Of a DNA stretch of 64,000 nt, positions 42,836 to 51,141 are shown piece by piece; position 1 is the first letter of the stretch, and the number at the start of each line of letters is the position of its first letter. Under the pieces are notes generated by a model. That model saw only the letters and a program-made list of their open reading frames with translations, was not told the DNA's origin and made no database searches. The translations under genes were made by a program, and so were the position numbers. This DNA is from Bog-950 sp964631835 (GTDB lineage Bacteria; Bacteroidota; Bacteroidia; Chitinophagales; LD1), in assembly GCA_964631835.1 (NCBI GenBank), contig CAZWAD010000001.1, forward strand, positions 248,001 to 312,000, read 5' to 3'.

Positions 42836-44176
42836 TTAATACGCAATTACTTTTAGGTTTTTCATTTTGCGCATTTGTGAACGGATTATTTTGTGTATTT
42901 CCATATCGTCTTCATCAGGTTTAATCATTTCGCGCAGATTTTGGGGGGTAGGTTCGGTGAGTTCGGGGTTAAAATAGCCGTATCCTCTGTAAACATTTTT
43001 TTCTATTGAAACCACCGCATGCTCATCGGGGTGAATGCCAGCACCCACCAGGAAGAAACTGGGATGCTTGTATGAATATCTGCTTATAGCTTTTTCGATA
43101 TGGTGGTTGAAGCTTTTTAGCGTTTTGGGGTCAACGCCTTTTTCTTTCATGCGTGAGCGAAGCGCAAACCAATGGTGCAGGTTGTTTTCCTGAATAAGCC
43201 TTGTAATTATTTTGTTGGCTGCTGCTTTGGATGAAAACCGCAGCAGCGGCTCGCTGCCGGGCCAGTTGAGGGGGTGAATTTTCATTTGCAGAAAGCCGTT
43301 CTCGTCCTTATCAAGAAAAATTCCGTGGGTGTAATGATGTACACGGGGCTTCTTGTTGAACTCGGGAAGATGTTTTTTGAGTTCGCGGTAGGCGAGCAGA
43401 CGGGCTATGAGCTCGTTGCCGGAGAGTTCATAATCTATATTCCGCATCAGCTCGAACATTCGTTTTTGTTCGGGAGAATCAGCAGGCCGGGAAAAATGAG
43501 TAATTACCTTTTTGCGGATGTTTTTAGAACCATCCAGGTATAGAATTTTCCCTACCTCGTCCTTGTAATAAAACACACCGGAATCTTCGGGGAGCTTTTC
43601 GATTTCGGCTTTGGATAGATATGGGGGTAGCAGGTCTACATCAATGCCGTGGTTTAGTTCTACTTCGATATGCTTTGCCGAGACCGGTTTGCTAAGGATG
43701 AGTTGGAGTAGTTTTACGGTAGCTTCGGCATCACCGGCTGCACGGTGACGGTTGGTAATTGCTATGCCGAGGCTGTCGCAGATGTTTCCGAGACTATATG
43801 ACTGAAAACCGGGTATAACTTTCTGCGCCAGGGTTACGGTATCAAGCTGCCTGCGGTTAAAATCAATACCGAGGCGTTTAAATTCCTGGCGGAGCATGCC
43901 GAAGTCGAATTTGACGTTATGCGCTACAAAAATGCTTTCATGAGTAAGGTCCAGTATCTTTTCGTGTATGTCTTCGAACCGGGGGGATTTTTTGACCATC
44001 TCGTTTGTAATGCCGGTCAGTTTGGTTACATAAGGGTCAATGGGTCGCCTTGGGTTAAGGAGGGTAGAGAAAGAGCCGGTTATCTTTTCGCCATCGAATA
44101 CAAAAACCGCAATTTCTATCACACGGTCGAGCGAAGGGCTTCCGCCCGTGGTTTCTACATCAATGATGGCATACAT
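42836..44176 (-). CDS. DEDDh exonuclease fused to a UvrC-like GIY-YIG domain
   Basis: A 446-residue protein. The N-terminal 165 residues are a DnaQ-type 3'-5' exonuclease with a full DEDDh set: D6/E8 in 'IIDVETTGG', Asp in 'AHNVKFDFGML', and His/Asp in 'HRAAGDAEATVKL'. From about 200 a UvrC N-terminal-like domain follows ('LPEDSGVFYYKDEVGKILYL'), but the usual YIGKAKNL becomes YLDGSKNI, the following Arg becomes Lys (RKKV), and the ExEALLLE element reads 'NELIARLLAYRE'. The GIY-YIG site is thus probably inactive and may only bind DNA. This DnaQ-UvrC fusion resembles Cho-like repair proteins. It is divergent from the next gene. Confidence 0.87.
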   Translation of the reverse strand: MYAIIDVETTGGSPSLDRVIEIAVFVFDGEKITGSFSTLLNPRRPIDPYVTKLTGITNEMVKKSPRFEDIHEKILDLTHESIFVAHNVKFDFGMLRQEFKRLGIDFNRRQLDTVTLAQKVIPGFQSYSLGNICDSLGIAITNRHRAAGDAEATVKLLQLILSKPVSAKHIEVELNHGIDVDLLPPYLSKAEIEKLPEDSGVFYYKDEVGKILYLDGSKNIRKKVITHFSRPADSPEQKRMFELMRNIDYELSGNELIARLLAYRELKKHLPEFNKKPRVHHYTHGIFLDKDENGFLQMKIHPLNWPGSEPLLRFSSKAAANKIITRLIQENNLHHWFALRSRMKEKGVDPKTLKSFNHHIEKAISRYSYKHPSFFLVGAGIHPDEHAVVSIEKNVYRGYGYFNPELTEPTPQNLREMIKPDEDDMEIHKIIRSQMRKMKNLKVIAY

Positions 44177-44223
44177 CGGGTGTGAAAATAATTATTGAGT
44201 AAAACATTCTTTAATATCGTGTT

Positions 44224-44838
44224 GTGAACAAAAGGTTTTTATATGCATATATCATGACGCTTTTTTGCACTGTAAAGTTTGCTAGCGCGCAGATTATTAC
44301 CGAAGATACAACTTCCCGCGAGCCGTTTTTTAAGGCAAAGAAGTTCGACAGCAAATGTTATGTGGGCATGGAAGCTATTCCTACCCAAATTCTGAAGACC
44401 AAAGCCGCCATGAATTTGAGGTTTAATATAAACTGGGTGGTGAATCACAGGTATGTGGTGAGCGGCTATTATTACACCCTGACTTCACCGGTTAATATAC
44501 GGCAAAAGGTAGAGCCAACCCAGGGTAACGCGATTAACTTAGTTCATCATTCTGCCGGTTTGAGTTTCGGGTATATTTTTTTTCACAGTAAAAAGTTTTC
44601 GTTTCAACCCGAAATAAGCGGAGGATGGGGATATATGAAATACGAAGTGAACGGGAGTACAAGAAAAAGACATTTTGGAATTATATCTCCGGCTGTTTAT
44701 GGCATATATAATGCCTCCACATATTTCCGTTTTGGAATAGGGCTGAACTACCGTACTACTATCAAAGCCAACCTGATTAAAGACAGTGAGCTAAGCGGGG
44801 TAGGGGGTGTGGTGTTTATTCGGGTGGGAACGTTTTAG
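44224..44838 (+). CDS. Predicted outer-membrane beta-barrel protein, unknown function
   Basis: A 204-residue exported protein starting at GTG 44224. The signal peptide ('FLYAYIMTLFCTVKFASAQ') ends at about residue 23. The mature part shows alternating hydrophobic/polar strands with aromatic girdles ('HRYVVSGYYYTLTSPV', 'SAGLSFGYIFF', 'YFRFGIGLNYRTTI', 'GVVFIRVGTF') and ends in Phe, as small eight-strand barrels do. I cannot assign a family. It is divergent from the exonuclease gene and followed by 209 bases without a gene, containing only a hairpin at 45019-45038. Confidence 0.7.
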   Translation: MNKRFLYAYIMTLFCTVKFASAQIITEDTTSREPFFKAKKFDSKCYVGMEAIPTQILKTKAAMNLRFNINWVVNHRYVVSGYYYTLTSPVNIRQKVEPTQGNAINLVHHSAGLSFGYIFFHSKKFSFQPEISGGWGYMKYEVNGSTRKRHFGIISPAVYGIYNASTYFRFGIGLNYRTTIKANLIKDSELSGVGGVVFIRVGTF

Positions 44839-45018
44839 CAAGAAGTTTTAGCGGGGGCTGATGAAGAAATTTATTGCGAAACCCGCATAGCGGTTGGCGG
44901 TACGGAAAAAGTCAAGAGGATATTTGCGATAACCTATTTACTTGTCGCTTTTGTTTTTAAAGAACGCTTTTATGACAAGCTGCTTAACCAAAATTTCCGC
45001 CCGCAACCGGATTTATGT

Positions 45019-45049
45019 CAGGCGGCTGCTGCCGCCTGATTTATTTATT
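45019..45049 (+). terminator. Candidate terminator hairpin
   Basis: A perfect 8-bp GC-rich stem CAGGCGGC/GCCGCCTG with loop TGCT, followed by ATTTATTTATT. It is 180 bases after the barrel gene and ten bases before the end of the convergent MarR-GNAT gene; the interrupted T tract makes it weaker than a classic terminator. Confidence 0.5.
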
Positions 45050-46160
45050 AAATCAAGAATTCAAAAATTGCTGAAACCCACTTCACCCATTCGACAATAT
45101 GAAATACTGGGAAGCTCCAGGTAAATTGATTTGAATTAACAGCAAGAGCGGTATAATACCCAACGAGAACCATACCTGCAACGAACAGCAGCACAGGGGA
45201 CAAATCAAGAGTCATCTTTACGGTGCATCGCTGATATTCAGGACTTGGCGCTTCATTAGAAATTCTAAAGCCGAAATTTTCATAAAGCTTCATGGCCTTT
45301 TCCAGTTTCCGGCTGGTGTCTAACTCCAGGGTTTTTGCTTTCCGCGCTTTGGCAAAGTCAACTGCCTTTTCCATTAGCAAACGTCCCACTCCGCGACTTT
45401 GAAATTTTTCGGTCACTGCCATTTTTAGTAATTCAAAAGTTCGCGGTGCTGTTTTTTTTACAGCACAGGTACCAACTACCTCGTCTTTATAAAGAGCAAA
45501 AAATATTTCTCCGCTGTGGTCAAGAATTTCCTTTTTGGGATTGCTTAATACTTTTTCATCCACCGGCTCAACTGTGAAATACTTTTTCAACCATTCAATA
45601 TTCAGTTTCTTGAAAGCTTCCTTCAGTTGCGGATTGTAGTGAACTATCGCCACTTCTTTTTTGAAATTGTGAACCAGGCGCTCGTGTACACGCTTATACA
45701 TGCTCTTAATTTCAAGTTGCTTTTCCATACGCTCAACAATTCCAAGAACATCGGCACCAGATTCGCGCAGGAACTCGCGGTTAGCAACCTCAATTTCATT
45801 CAGAATAGGTTCAATGCCATGAAAAATGTTTTTACCTTTTTCAGTAAGTCGAATCAGTTTCTTGCGCGCATCATTTTTATCGCGCACAAACTGAACCAGC
45901 TTTTTTTTCTGCATTTGTTCGGCAAATTGGATGATGGCGGGATGAGTAAGCTTTAAAAGACCCGACAACTCAACTACGCTCATCGTTTCATTGTGGTATA
46001 GCGCATAAAGCATAGTAAACCACTTAGGTTCAAAGTCAACATCCATTTCACGGTAAATTCTGCCTACATCGGCCTGCAGGGAATCTGCCAGCCGTTTCAG
46101 TCTGGTAGCAAAAGCCAACTCGCCCAAATGCCTTATCAGGTCGGTTTCAATTTTATTCAT
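45048..46160 (-). CDS. MarR-GNAT fusion regulator with C-terminal membrane segment
   Basis: A 370-residue protein. The N-terminal 150 residues are a MarR-type winged helix ('MSVVELSGLLKLTHPAIIQFAEQM' holds the recognition helix, cited here as 'LLKLTHPAIIQFAEQ'; wing 'RDKNDARKKLIRLTEKG'). Residues about 170-315 are a GNAT acetyltransferase, with the acetyl-CoA loop 'QSRGVGRLLMEKAV'. After the usual GNAT end ('CTVKMTLDL') about 53 more residues form a hydrophobic helix ('SPVLLFVAGMVLVGYYTALAV') and an aromatic tail, unlike ordinary members of this family. A near-perfect inverted repeat lies just upstream of its start and is likely its own operator. Confidence 0.88.
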   Translation of the reverse strand: MNKIETDLIRHLGELAFATRLKRLADSLQADVGRIYREMDVDFEPKWFTMLYALYHNETMSVVELSGLLKLTHPAIIQFAEQMQKKKLVQFVRDKNDARKKLIRLTEKGKNIFHGIEPILNEIEVANREFLRESGADVLGIVERMEKQLEIKSMYKRVHERLVHNFKKEVAIVHYNPQLKEAFKKLNIEWLKKYFTVEPVDEKVLSNPKKEILDHSGEIFFALYKDEVVGTCAVKKTAPRTFELLKMAVTEKFQSRGVGRLLMEKAVDFAKARKAKTLELDTSRKLEKAMKLYENFGFRISNEAPSPEYQRCTVKMTLDLSPVLLFVAGMVLVGYYTALAVNSNQFTWSFPVFHIVEWVKWVSAIFEFLI

Positions 46161-46174
46161 GCCGCTAATATAAA

Positions 46175-46204
46175 AGTATTTATGTAAGTGCTTACATAAA
46201 TACT
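46175..46204. promoter_or_regulatory. Operator: 14-bp perfect inverted repeat upstream of the MarR gene
   Basis: Arms AGTATTTATGTAAG and CTTACATAAATACT are exact inverse copies with a two-base spacer. The site begins 14 bases before the MarR-GNAT ATG and overlaps a TACTTTTA element (minus strand) close to the -7 promoter box. This is the size and symmetry expected for a MarR dimer, so autorepression is likely. Confidence 0.75.
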
Positions 46205-46284
46205 CGGATAAAGAATTGACTTCCCATCCTAGCGGAAAATTTCAGCGGCCGGCACGTAGTTTTGCCGCAATTGCCCTGCTTTAT

Positions 46285-47076
46285 CTAAAGTTCCTTTCCG
46301 CAATGCGGGCAGTATTGAGTGCGGTGTTTCTGCTTTCTCATTTTTTCGTTGAAGCCTGAGACAAGGATGGCGGTGGGTATGGCAAACATTCCCAAACCGG
46401 TAACAGCGGTGATGGCTGCAAAAAATTTTCCGAGCGCAGTAACCGGTGTTACATCGCCATAGCCAACGGTAGTCAGTGTGATAATCGTCCACCACATGGT
46501 TTGCGGAATGCTCGAAAATGCTTCGGGCTGTACGGCATGTTCCAGGTTGTACATAATGCCACTGAACAAAATAAGCATGAACAACATAAAACTGAAGCTG
46601 ATTAAAAGTTCTTCGGCACGGTCGCGGATTACATCGGTAATATACTGCATGGCATGTATATACCGGGTTACTTTAAATATGCGCAGCAGGCGGAACAGGC
46701 GCACCGAGCGCATGAACATCAAATCTGCATGGATTAGCGGCAGGTAAAAAGGAAGCACCGCCAGCAAATCGAAAATGGCAATGGGAGTAAAGGAATACCG
46801 GATGCGCCCCCATACCGGATGCCCGTAGTCGGGATTTTCAACAATTGTCCACAGCCGCAGAATATATTCGACCGTAAATACACCTACCGAAAACAATTCA
46901 AAATTCCAGAAGAAAGAGTGGTAGCTGTCATGCAGCGAGGGAACGGTTTCCAAAATCAGGAAAACGACATTGATAATTATAAGACTGGTAAGCGAAATAT
47001 CAACCCACTTATCTTTTACATGCACACCTTCGTGCGGCTGCAGCAGGTGGTAAATGCGGGCGCGTATTTTTTTCAT
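46285..47076 (-). CDS. Voltage-gated potassium channel family protein
   Basis: A 263-residue six-helix ion channel subunit. The selectivity filter is in 'IITLTTVGYGDVTPVTALG' (TVGYGD, K+ selective); the S4 voltage sensor carries regularly spaced basic residues in 'MRSVRLFRLLRIFKVTRYI'. It ends with 'YCPHCGKEL', a CxxC tail often seen on Bacteroidota members. I chose the ATG at 47076 ('MKKIRARIYHLL') because the 16 codons before it are not typical; the frame extends to 47124. It is separated from the MarR gene by 124 bases on the same strand. Confidence 0.9.
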   Translation of the reverse strand: MKKIRARIYHLLQPHEGVHVKDKWVDISLTSLIIINVVFLILETVPSLHDSYHSFFWNFELFSVGVFTVEYILRLWTIVENPDYGHPVWGRIRYSFTPIAIFDLLAVLPFYLPLIHADLMFMRSVRLFRLLRIFKVTRYIHAMQYITDVIRDRAEELLISFSFMLFMLILFSGIMYNLEHAVQPEAFSSIPQTMWWTIITLTTVGYGDVTPVTALGKFFAAITAVTGLGMFAIPTAILVSGFNEKMRKQKHRTQYCPHCGKEL

Positions 47077-47194
47077 TTGTATCTGATTTGTTTTCAAAGT
47101 ATCAGAGCCGGAATGCGACTGCAATAAACAAAAGCAAACGGAAAGTATAAAAACAATTTACGCAGAAGTTTTATCTTGCTTCAAACATTATCTC

Positions 47195-47584
47195 ATGGCC
47201 ATATATTTCCAAAACACACTGATGCGCGTTTCCGATTTCATAAAAGTTTCTCCTAAGTATTCATCGGCACAAAGCGTGTCGCGCGCAAAAACGAAAAAGC
47301 TGTTACCTACAAAAACCATCAGCGGCATATCGTTTGTAAATACCGATGCCGCATTGGTAAGTAAAATTTTCTCGGTAACATCATGGGATAAACTGCAAGT
47401 AATAGAAGCGCATCAACTGCCGCCATCGCTGAAATCTTTTAATAAAATCCGGGTATCAGCGGGTGTAAGCGAAACCCAAATCATAGAGTGGGGTTTCTTT
47501 AACAAAATGGATGTGTACTGGATAGGCGGAACTTTTTTTGCCAACCCGGTTGATGTAAAGCAATTGGCTTCAACCGGAAGATAA
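47195..47584 (+). CDS. Hypothetical protein
   Basis: A 129-residue protein that I do not recognise. There is no signal peptide; the first half is basic and Ser/Lys-rich ('KYSSAQSVSRAKTKKLLPTK'), and the second half has beta-type segments ('WDKLQVIEAHQLPPSL', 'IIEWGFFNKMDVYWIGGTFF'). It is followed directly by a 42-bp repeat array. Codon use is like its neighbours. It could be a small Bacteroidota-specific gene; coding potential is moderate because the frame is not much longer than chance. Confidence 0.55.
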   Translation: MAIYFQNTLMRVSDFIKVSPKYSSAQSVSRAKTKKLLPTKTISGISFVNTDAALVSKIFSVTSWDKLQVIEAHQLPPSLKSFNKIRVSAGVSETQIIEWGFFNKMDVYWIGGTFFANPVDVKQLASTGR

Positions 47585-47606
47585 TTTGCCCTGCAGCATA
47601 CATACG

Positions 47607-47848
47607 GGGTTAATAACCCAATTGAGTTCTTAGCCATTCCGTTCGGCAGGGTTAAAAACCCAATTCAATTTTTATCCATTCCATTCTAAAGAGTTAATAA
47701 CTGAATTGGGTCTTTATCCATTCTGTTCGGGAAGGTTAACAACCGAATTGCGCTCTTATCCATTCCATTCGGCATGGTTAACAACCCAATTGGGTTTTTA
47801 GCTTTTCCATTCTGCAAGACCAGCAACCCAATTAAGCTATTAACCTTA
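47607..47848. repeat. 42-bp tandem repeat array, 5.8 units
   Basis: Units begin at 47607, 47649, 47691, 47733, 47775 and 47817 (last one partial), each exactly 42 bases. Consensus parts are GGTTAAYAACCCAATTGGGT, then YTTATCCATTCCATTCGGCA. Each unit holds nested palindromes: GGGTTAATAACCC (perfect in unit 1) and AACCCAATTGGGTT (perfect in unit 5), the latter followed by T residues. The in-frame translation gives a 14-residue repeat like VNNPIGFLSIPFG but is broken by stop codons, so it is not coding. It lies between convergent genes. Confidence 0.9.
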
Positions 47849-47878
47849 CAGGTCTGTTACATAAGAAAACCAAGTGGT

Positions 47879-48865
47879 TTACTCGAAAAGCAGCTTTCCG
47901 CGTTGAAGAATTTTGTTTTCGGCTTGCAATTGCCAGAAGTAAATACCATTAGGCAAGCTACCGCAGTGGATGTTTGTGGTGGCTGAAGTTATTAGTTCTT
48001 GCATTACTTGTCTGCCGAGGGCATCGAAAAGATGGAAACAAGTTTGGCTTTCTGGAAATGAGAAAAGCTGGAGAGAGAAGGAAGATATCACAGGGATAGG
48101 GAATATACGAACTCCAACATTCACCTCCAATTTATCTTCTTCTATAGAAGTTACTTCAACGCACCCACCCATAGAATAATTCGGATAAATCCGCAACCCA
48201 TTTTGGCTAAAACATTCCAACCAAATTCTACCTGGAACCGGATACTCTGGAAAAAATGGACGAAGCAACCCTGCTGTGCTTCCAAAACCTTCTATCCATG
48301 AACCTGCAGGAAATGTCATATTCCATGTGGTATCGAATAATTGAAAATTGAACCTTCTGTAATATACACCTCCCGACTGAAAAGAATCAACGGTCGAAAC
48401 TGTAATCACGCCAGAAAACCCCAAAGCCACCGAAAGCGAAGTATCTCCTAGCGACAAATTGAAATTGTATAGTGTCATCTCGCTTAACGAATCTTTTGGA
48501 AGGTAGAAAACCATTCTTGCGTTAGTATCTTGCCGCAAATAACCAACCAAATAAGGATTTCCAGTATTAAACGATAAAAAAGATGTTTCGAGAGAATTAC
48601 AGATGTATGCTTGCGCCTGACTCGAACGCATAAATAATTCATAATAACTGACTCCATTGATTAAAGTATCTGATCCAGTCCAATAGGATCCAAACGAATG
48701 AAATCCCTGTATAGGGCTACCGCTTAAATCACAACTAAGTCCGTGAATATTCCATTTGGCGTTGGGGAAAATAAACGGGGTATAATCTTGGGCACTAATT
48801 GATGAAACCAGAAATGCTGAAAAAAGAATTAAGGAAAATCCTTTTCGCATAAAATTCCTTTCCAT
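47879..48865 (-). CDS. Secreted protein with T9SS C-terminal sorting domain
   Basis: A 328-residue exported protein. The signal peptide is 'GFSLILFSAFLVSSISAQ', best started at the Met at residue 6 (base 48850) or at 48865. The middle (about 25-240) is a beta-rich domain with no family I can name; aromatic and Gly/Ser-rich strands suggest an extracellular adhesin- or sheath-like role. The last 80 residues are a T9SS type A sorting domain ('VGVRIFPIPVISSFSLQL', 'FHLFDALGRQVMQ', 'GSLPNGIYFWQLQAENKILQ', 'RGKLLFE'). It is translated on the same strand as, and 18 bases downstream of, the GH3 gene, so the two may be co-transcribed. Confidence 0.85.
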   Translation of the reverse strand: MERNFMRKGFSLILFSAFLVSSISAQDYTPFIFPNAKWNIHGLSCDLSGSPIQGFHSFGSYWTGSDTLINGVSYYELFMRSSQAQAYICNSLETSFLSFNTGNPYLVGYLRQDTNARMVFYLPKDSLSEMTLYNFNLSLGDTSLSVALGFSGVITVSTVDSFQSGGVYYRRFNFQLFDTTWNMTFPAGSWIEGFGSTAGLLRPFFPEYPVPGRIWLECFSQNGLRIYPNYSMGGCVEVTSIEEDKLEVNVGVRIFPIPVISSFSLQLFSFPESQTCFHLFDALGRQVMQELITSATTNIHCGSLPNGIYFWQLQAENKILQRGKLLFE

Positions 48866-48883
48866 AAAAGTAACTAAAACAAA

Positions 48884-51070
48884 TTACCTCACTTCAAAAC
48901 TTCTCTTTACCATCTTCTCATCCCTCGAACTATTGCCCGCCAGCACTTCATACATTCCTTTCTCCACTATCCAGCTCTTTGTTTCAGGATTGTAAAAAGC
49001 AAGGTCTTTCATGGGAATTTTGAACTCAACAGTGCGCTCCTCATTTGGCTGTAAATAAACTTTCTGAAAACCACGCAACAATTTTTCGGGGCGGTCAATG
49101 TTTGATTGCGGAAAGGAAATATAAAGCTGAACCACCTCGGCACCGGTGCGGGCACCGGTGTTTTTTACTTTAACCGAAACAAAGACTTCCGAAGTTTCCG
49201 AAACTTCGGAAGTCTTCACTTGTAAATCGGAAATCTGAAACTGCGTATAACTTAACCCGAAGCCGAAAGGATAGCGGGGCTCTTTTATCTCTTTGTCGAA
49301 AAGTGTATAGCCGTGATAATAACCATACTCCGCATTTTCGGCATACGAATCAAAAGGGGGTAAATCACTTTCCGCTTTAGGAACCGTAAACGGCAGTTTG
49401 CCCGAGGGGTTTACATCGCCAAATAAAATCCGCGCCAGCGCATGTCCGCCTTCCATGCCGTTGTAAAATGTTTGGATAATGGCGGGAACTTCTTCATGCC
49501 ATTCTTCAACAGTAATAGCGCTGCCCGCTACTAAGCTCACCACTACTTTTTTATTTACCGAAGCAGCGGCAAGAATAATATCAATATCCTGCTGATGCAA
49601 ATGCAAATACTTTCTGTCGCCCCCCAAACCGAGAATACCACTGCGCACCATAAAGTTTTTCTTGTCCGGATTTTGCCGGTCACGGATTTTGCCATCACCT
49701 ATGTATTCGCCTTCATCTTTATAGGTAGCGCCTGCTACAACAACTACTGCATCAGCTCTTGCACATGCCCTTTTAACAGCTTCTAAATCATCGGCAGGTG
49801 CAGTAATAATATCGGGCGACCAATAGCAAAACGGAGGACTTGCTTGTTTCCTGATTCCCTCAAGCGGTGAAACGATATAAGGAGGCCGCACCCCACTACT
49901 GCCTCGGTCGCCTGTTTGCTTTACCTCTGCCAGTGAACCAACCACAGCAATTCGTTTCATACTATCCAAACTTATAGTCAACGGCAGCAAATTGTTTTCG
50001 TTCTTCAGCAGCACGGCACTCTTCTCCGCCACTTCACGCGCAAGCTCGGTGTGTTCTTTGCAGGCAATCATTGAGCGGTCATAAGTCATGGAATCTTTTC
50101 TGGAAGCAAAAAGAAGATTGGTGCGAATGATTGGAAGAATCAAATCATCAATATCGGTTTCAGTAATTTTCTTTTCGCGCAAAAGGTTTTTAATGGTTCT
50201 CAGTTTATAAACTTTTCCCGATGGCATTTCGATATTCATGCCTGCTTTGATTCCTTTTTCGGCATCAAGCAATCCCCACATCCAGTCAGAAGTTACATAA
50301 CCTGTAAAACCCCATTCTTTCCGCAAAATGTCTGTCAGCAGTTTTTTGTTATGTCCGCAGTATTCGCCATTCAGTTTATTGTAAGCGCTCATCACCGAGG
50401 CGCAACCGCGCTCAATCACTTTCTTAAAATGCGGCAGGTAAACTTCATGAAGTGTGCGCTCATCCATGTTCATGCTTCCGCCAAAGCGGTTGTTCTCCAT
50501 GCTGTTGGCGGCAAAATGTTTGGCACATGCCTGCACATTATGTTTTTGAATCCCATCTACTAAAGCCGAAGCCATTTCACCTACGTGGTAGGGGTCTTCG
50601 CCATAAGTTTCCTGCGCGCGCCCCCATGCCGGATGACGCAGAAGGTTCATGCACACCGCACCTGAGTAATTTCCTCCCAGCGCGCGTATTTCTTCAGCCA
50701 TCGCTTCGCCTACTCTGTGTTCTAAGTCAACATCCCAGCTTGCTCCCCGCGCCATAGTCACCGGAAAAGCAGTGGTCCCTTTATACAAACTAACTCCCCG
50801 CGGGCCATCGAGAAAAACTGTTGGAGGAATTCCCAACCGCTTGTTGCCGCCCGCCTTCACCGGTTTCACTTTTTTCGAAAACAAAATGGATAACCCCATC
50901 CGGATAACTCCGTGCCCATGTATTTCATAAACCTTTTCTTTCAAAGTCATTTTTGAAAGAATTTCTTTTGCAGCGGAATCAATTTGCTGATTGTTCATGG
51001 CCGGGTGTTTTTGTGCAATGGAAAAATTACATACTATCAGAACTGGAAACAATAAAGCGATGATTTTCAT
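48884..51070 (-). CDS. Glycoside hydrolase family 3 beta-glucosidase
   Basis: A 728-residue exported GH3 enzyme. Signal peptide 'IIALLFPVLIVCNFSIAQ'. The TIM-barrel domain contains 'VFLDGPRGVSLYKGTTAFP' (substrate Asp region), 'CAKHFAANSME' (KHF/N) and the nucleophile Asp in 'GYVTSDWMWGLLDAEKGI'. The second alpha/beta sandwich ('RIAVVGSLAEVKQTGDRGSS', 'IIQTFYNGMEGGHALARIL') and the C-terminal fibronectin III-like domain ('VQLYISFPQSNIDRPEKLLRG', here cut to 'QLYISFPQSNIDRPEKLLRG') are complete. It removes terminal glucose residues from beta-glucans or oligosaccharides, probably in the periplasm. No Sus genes are nearby. Confidence 0.93.
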   Translation of the reverse strand: MKIIALLFPVLIVCNFSIAQKHPAMNNQQIDSAAKEILSKMTLKEKVYEIHGHGVIRMGLSILFSKKVKPVKAGGNKRLGIPPTVFLDGPRGVSLYKGTTAFPVTMARGASWDVDLEHRVGEAMAEEIRALGGNYSGAVCMNLLRHPAWGRAQETYGEDPYHVGEMASALVDGIQKHNVQACAKHFAANSMENNRFGGSMNMDERTLHEVYLPHFKKVIERGCASVMSAYNKLNGEYCGHNKKLLTDILRKEWGFTGYVTSDWMWGLLDAEKGIKAGMNIEMPSGKVYKLRTIKNLLREKKITETDIDDLILPIIRTNLLFASRKDSMTYDRSMIACKEHTELAREVAEKSAVLLKNENNLLPLTISLDSMKRIAVVGSLAEVKQTGDRGSSGVRPPYIVSPLEGIRKQASPPFCYWSPDIITAPADDLEAVKRACARADAVVVVAGATYKDEGEYIGDGKIRDRQNPDKKNFMVRSGILGLGGDRKYLHLHQQDIDIILAAASVNKKVVVSLVAGSAITVEEWHEEVPAIIQTFYNGMEGGHALARILFGDVNPSGKLPFTVPKAESDLPPFDSYAENAEYGYYHGYTLFDKEIKEPRYPFGFGLSYTQFQISDLQVKTSEVSETSEVFVSVKVKNTGARTGAEVVQLYISFPQSNIDRPEKLLRGFQKVYLQPNEERTVEFKIPMKDLAFYNPETKSWIVEKGMYEVLAGNSSRDEKMVKRSFEVR

Positions 51071-51141
51071 TTAACGAAGAATATGAAATGAATTTAGAAT
51101 TAGTTTAACTGCAATGAAATTATTTTGCCGAAACTTGCGCG

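Noticed and set aside
47774..47986. 70-residue plus-strand frame continuing from the repeat array
   Set aside because: It starts in a repeat unit and then runs antisense to the T9SS sorting domain of 47879-48865; earlier units contain in-frame stops.
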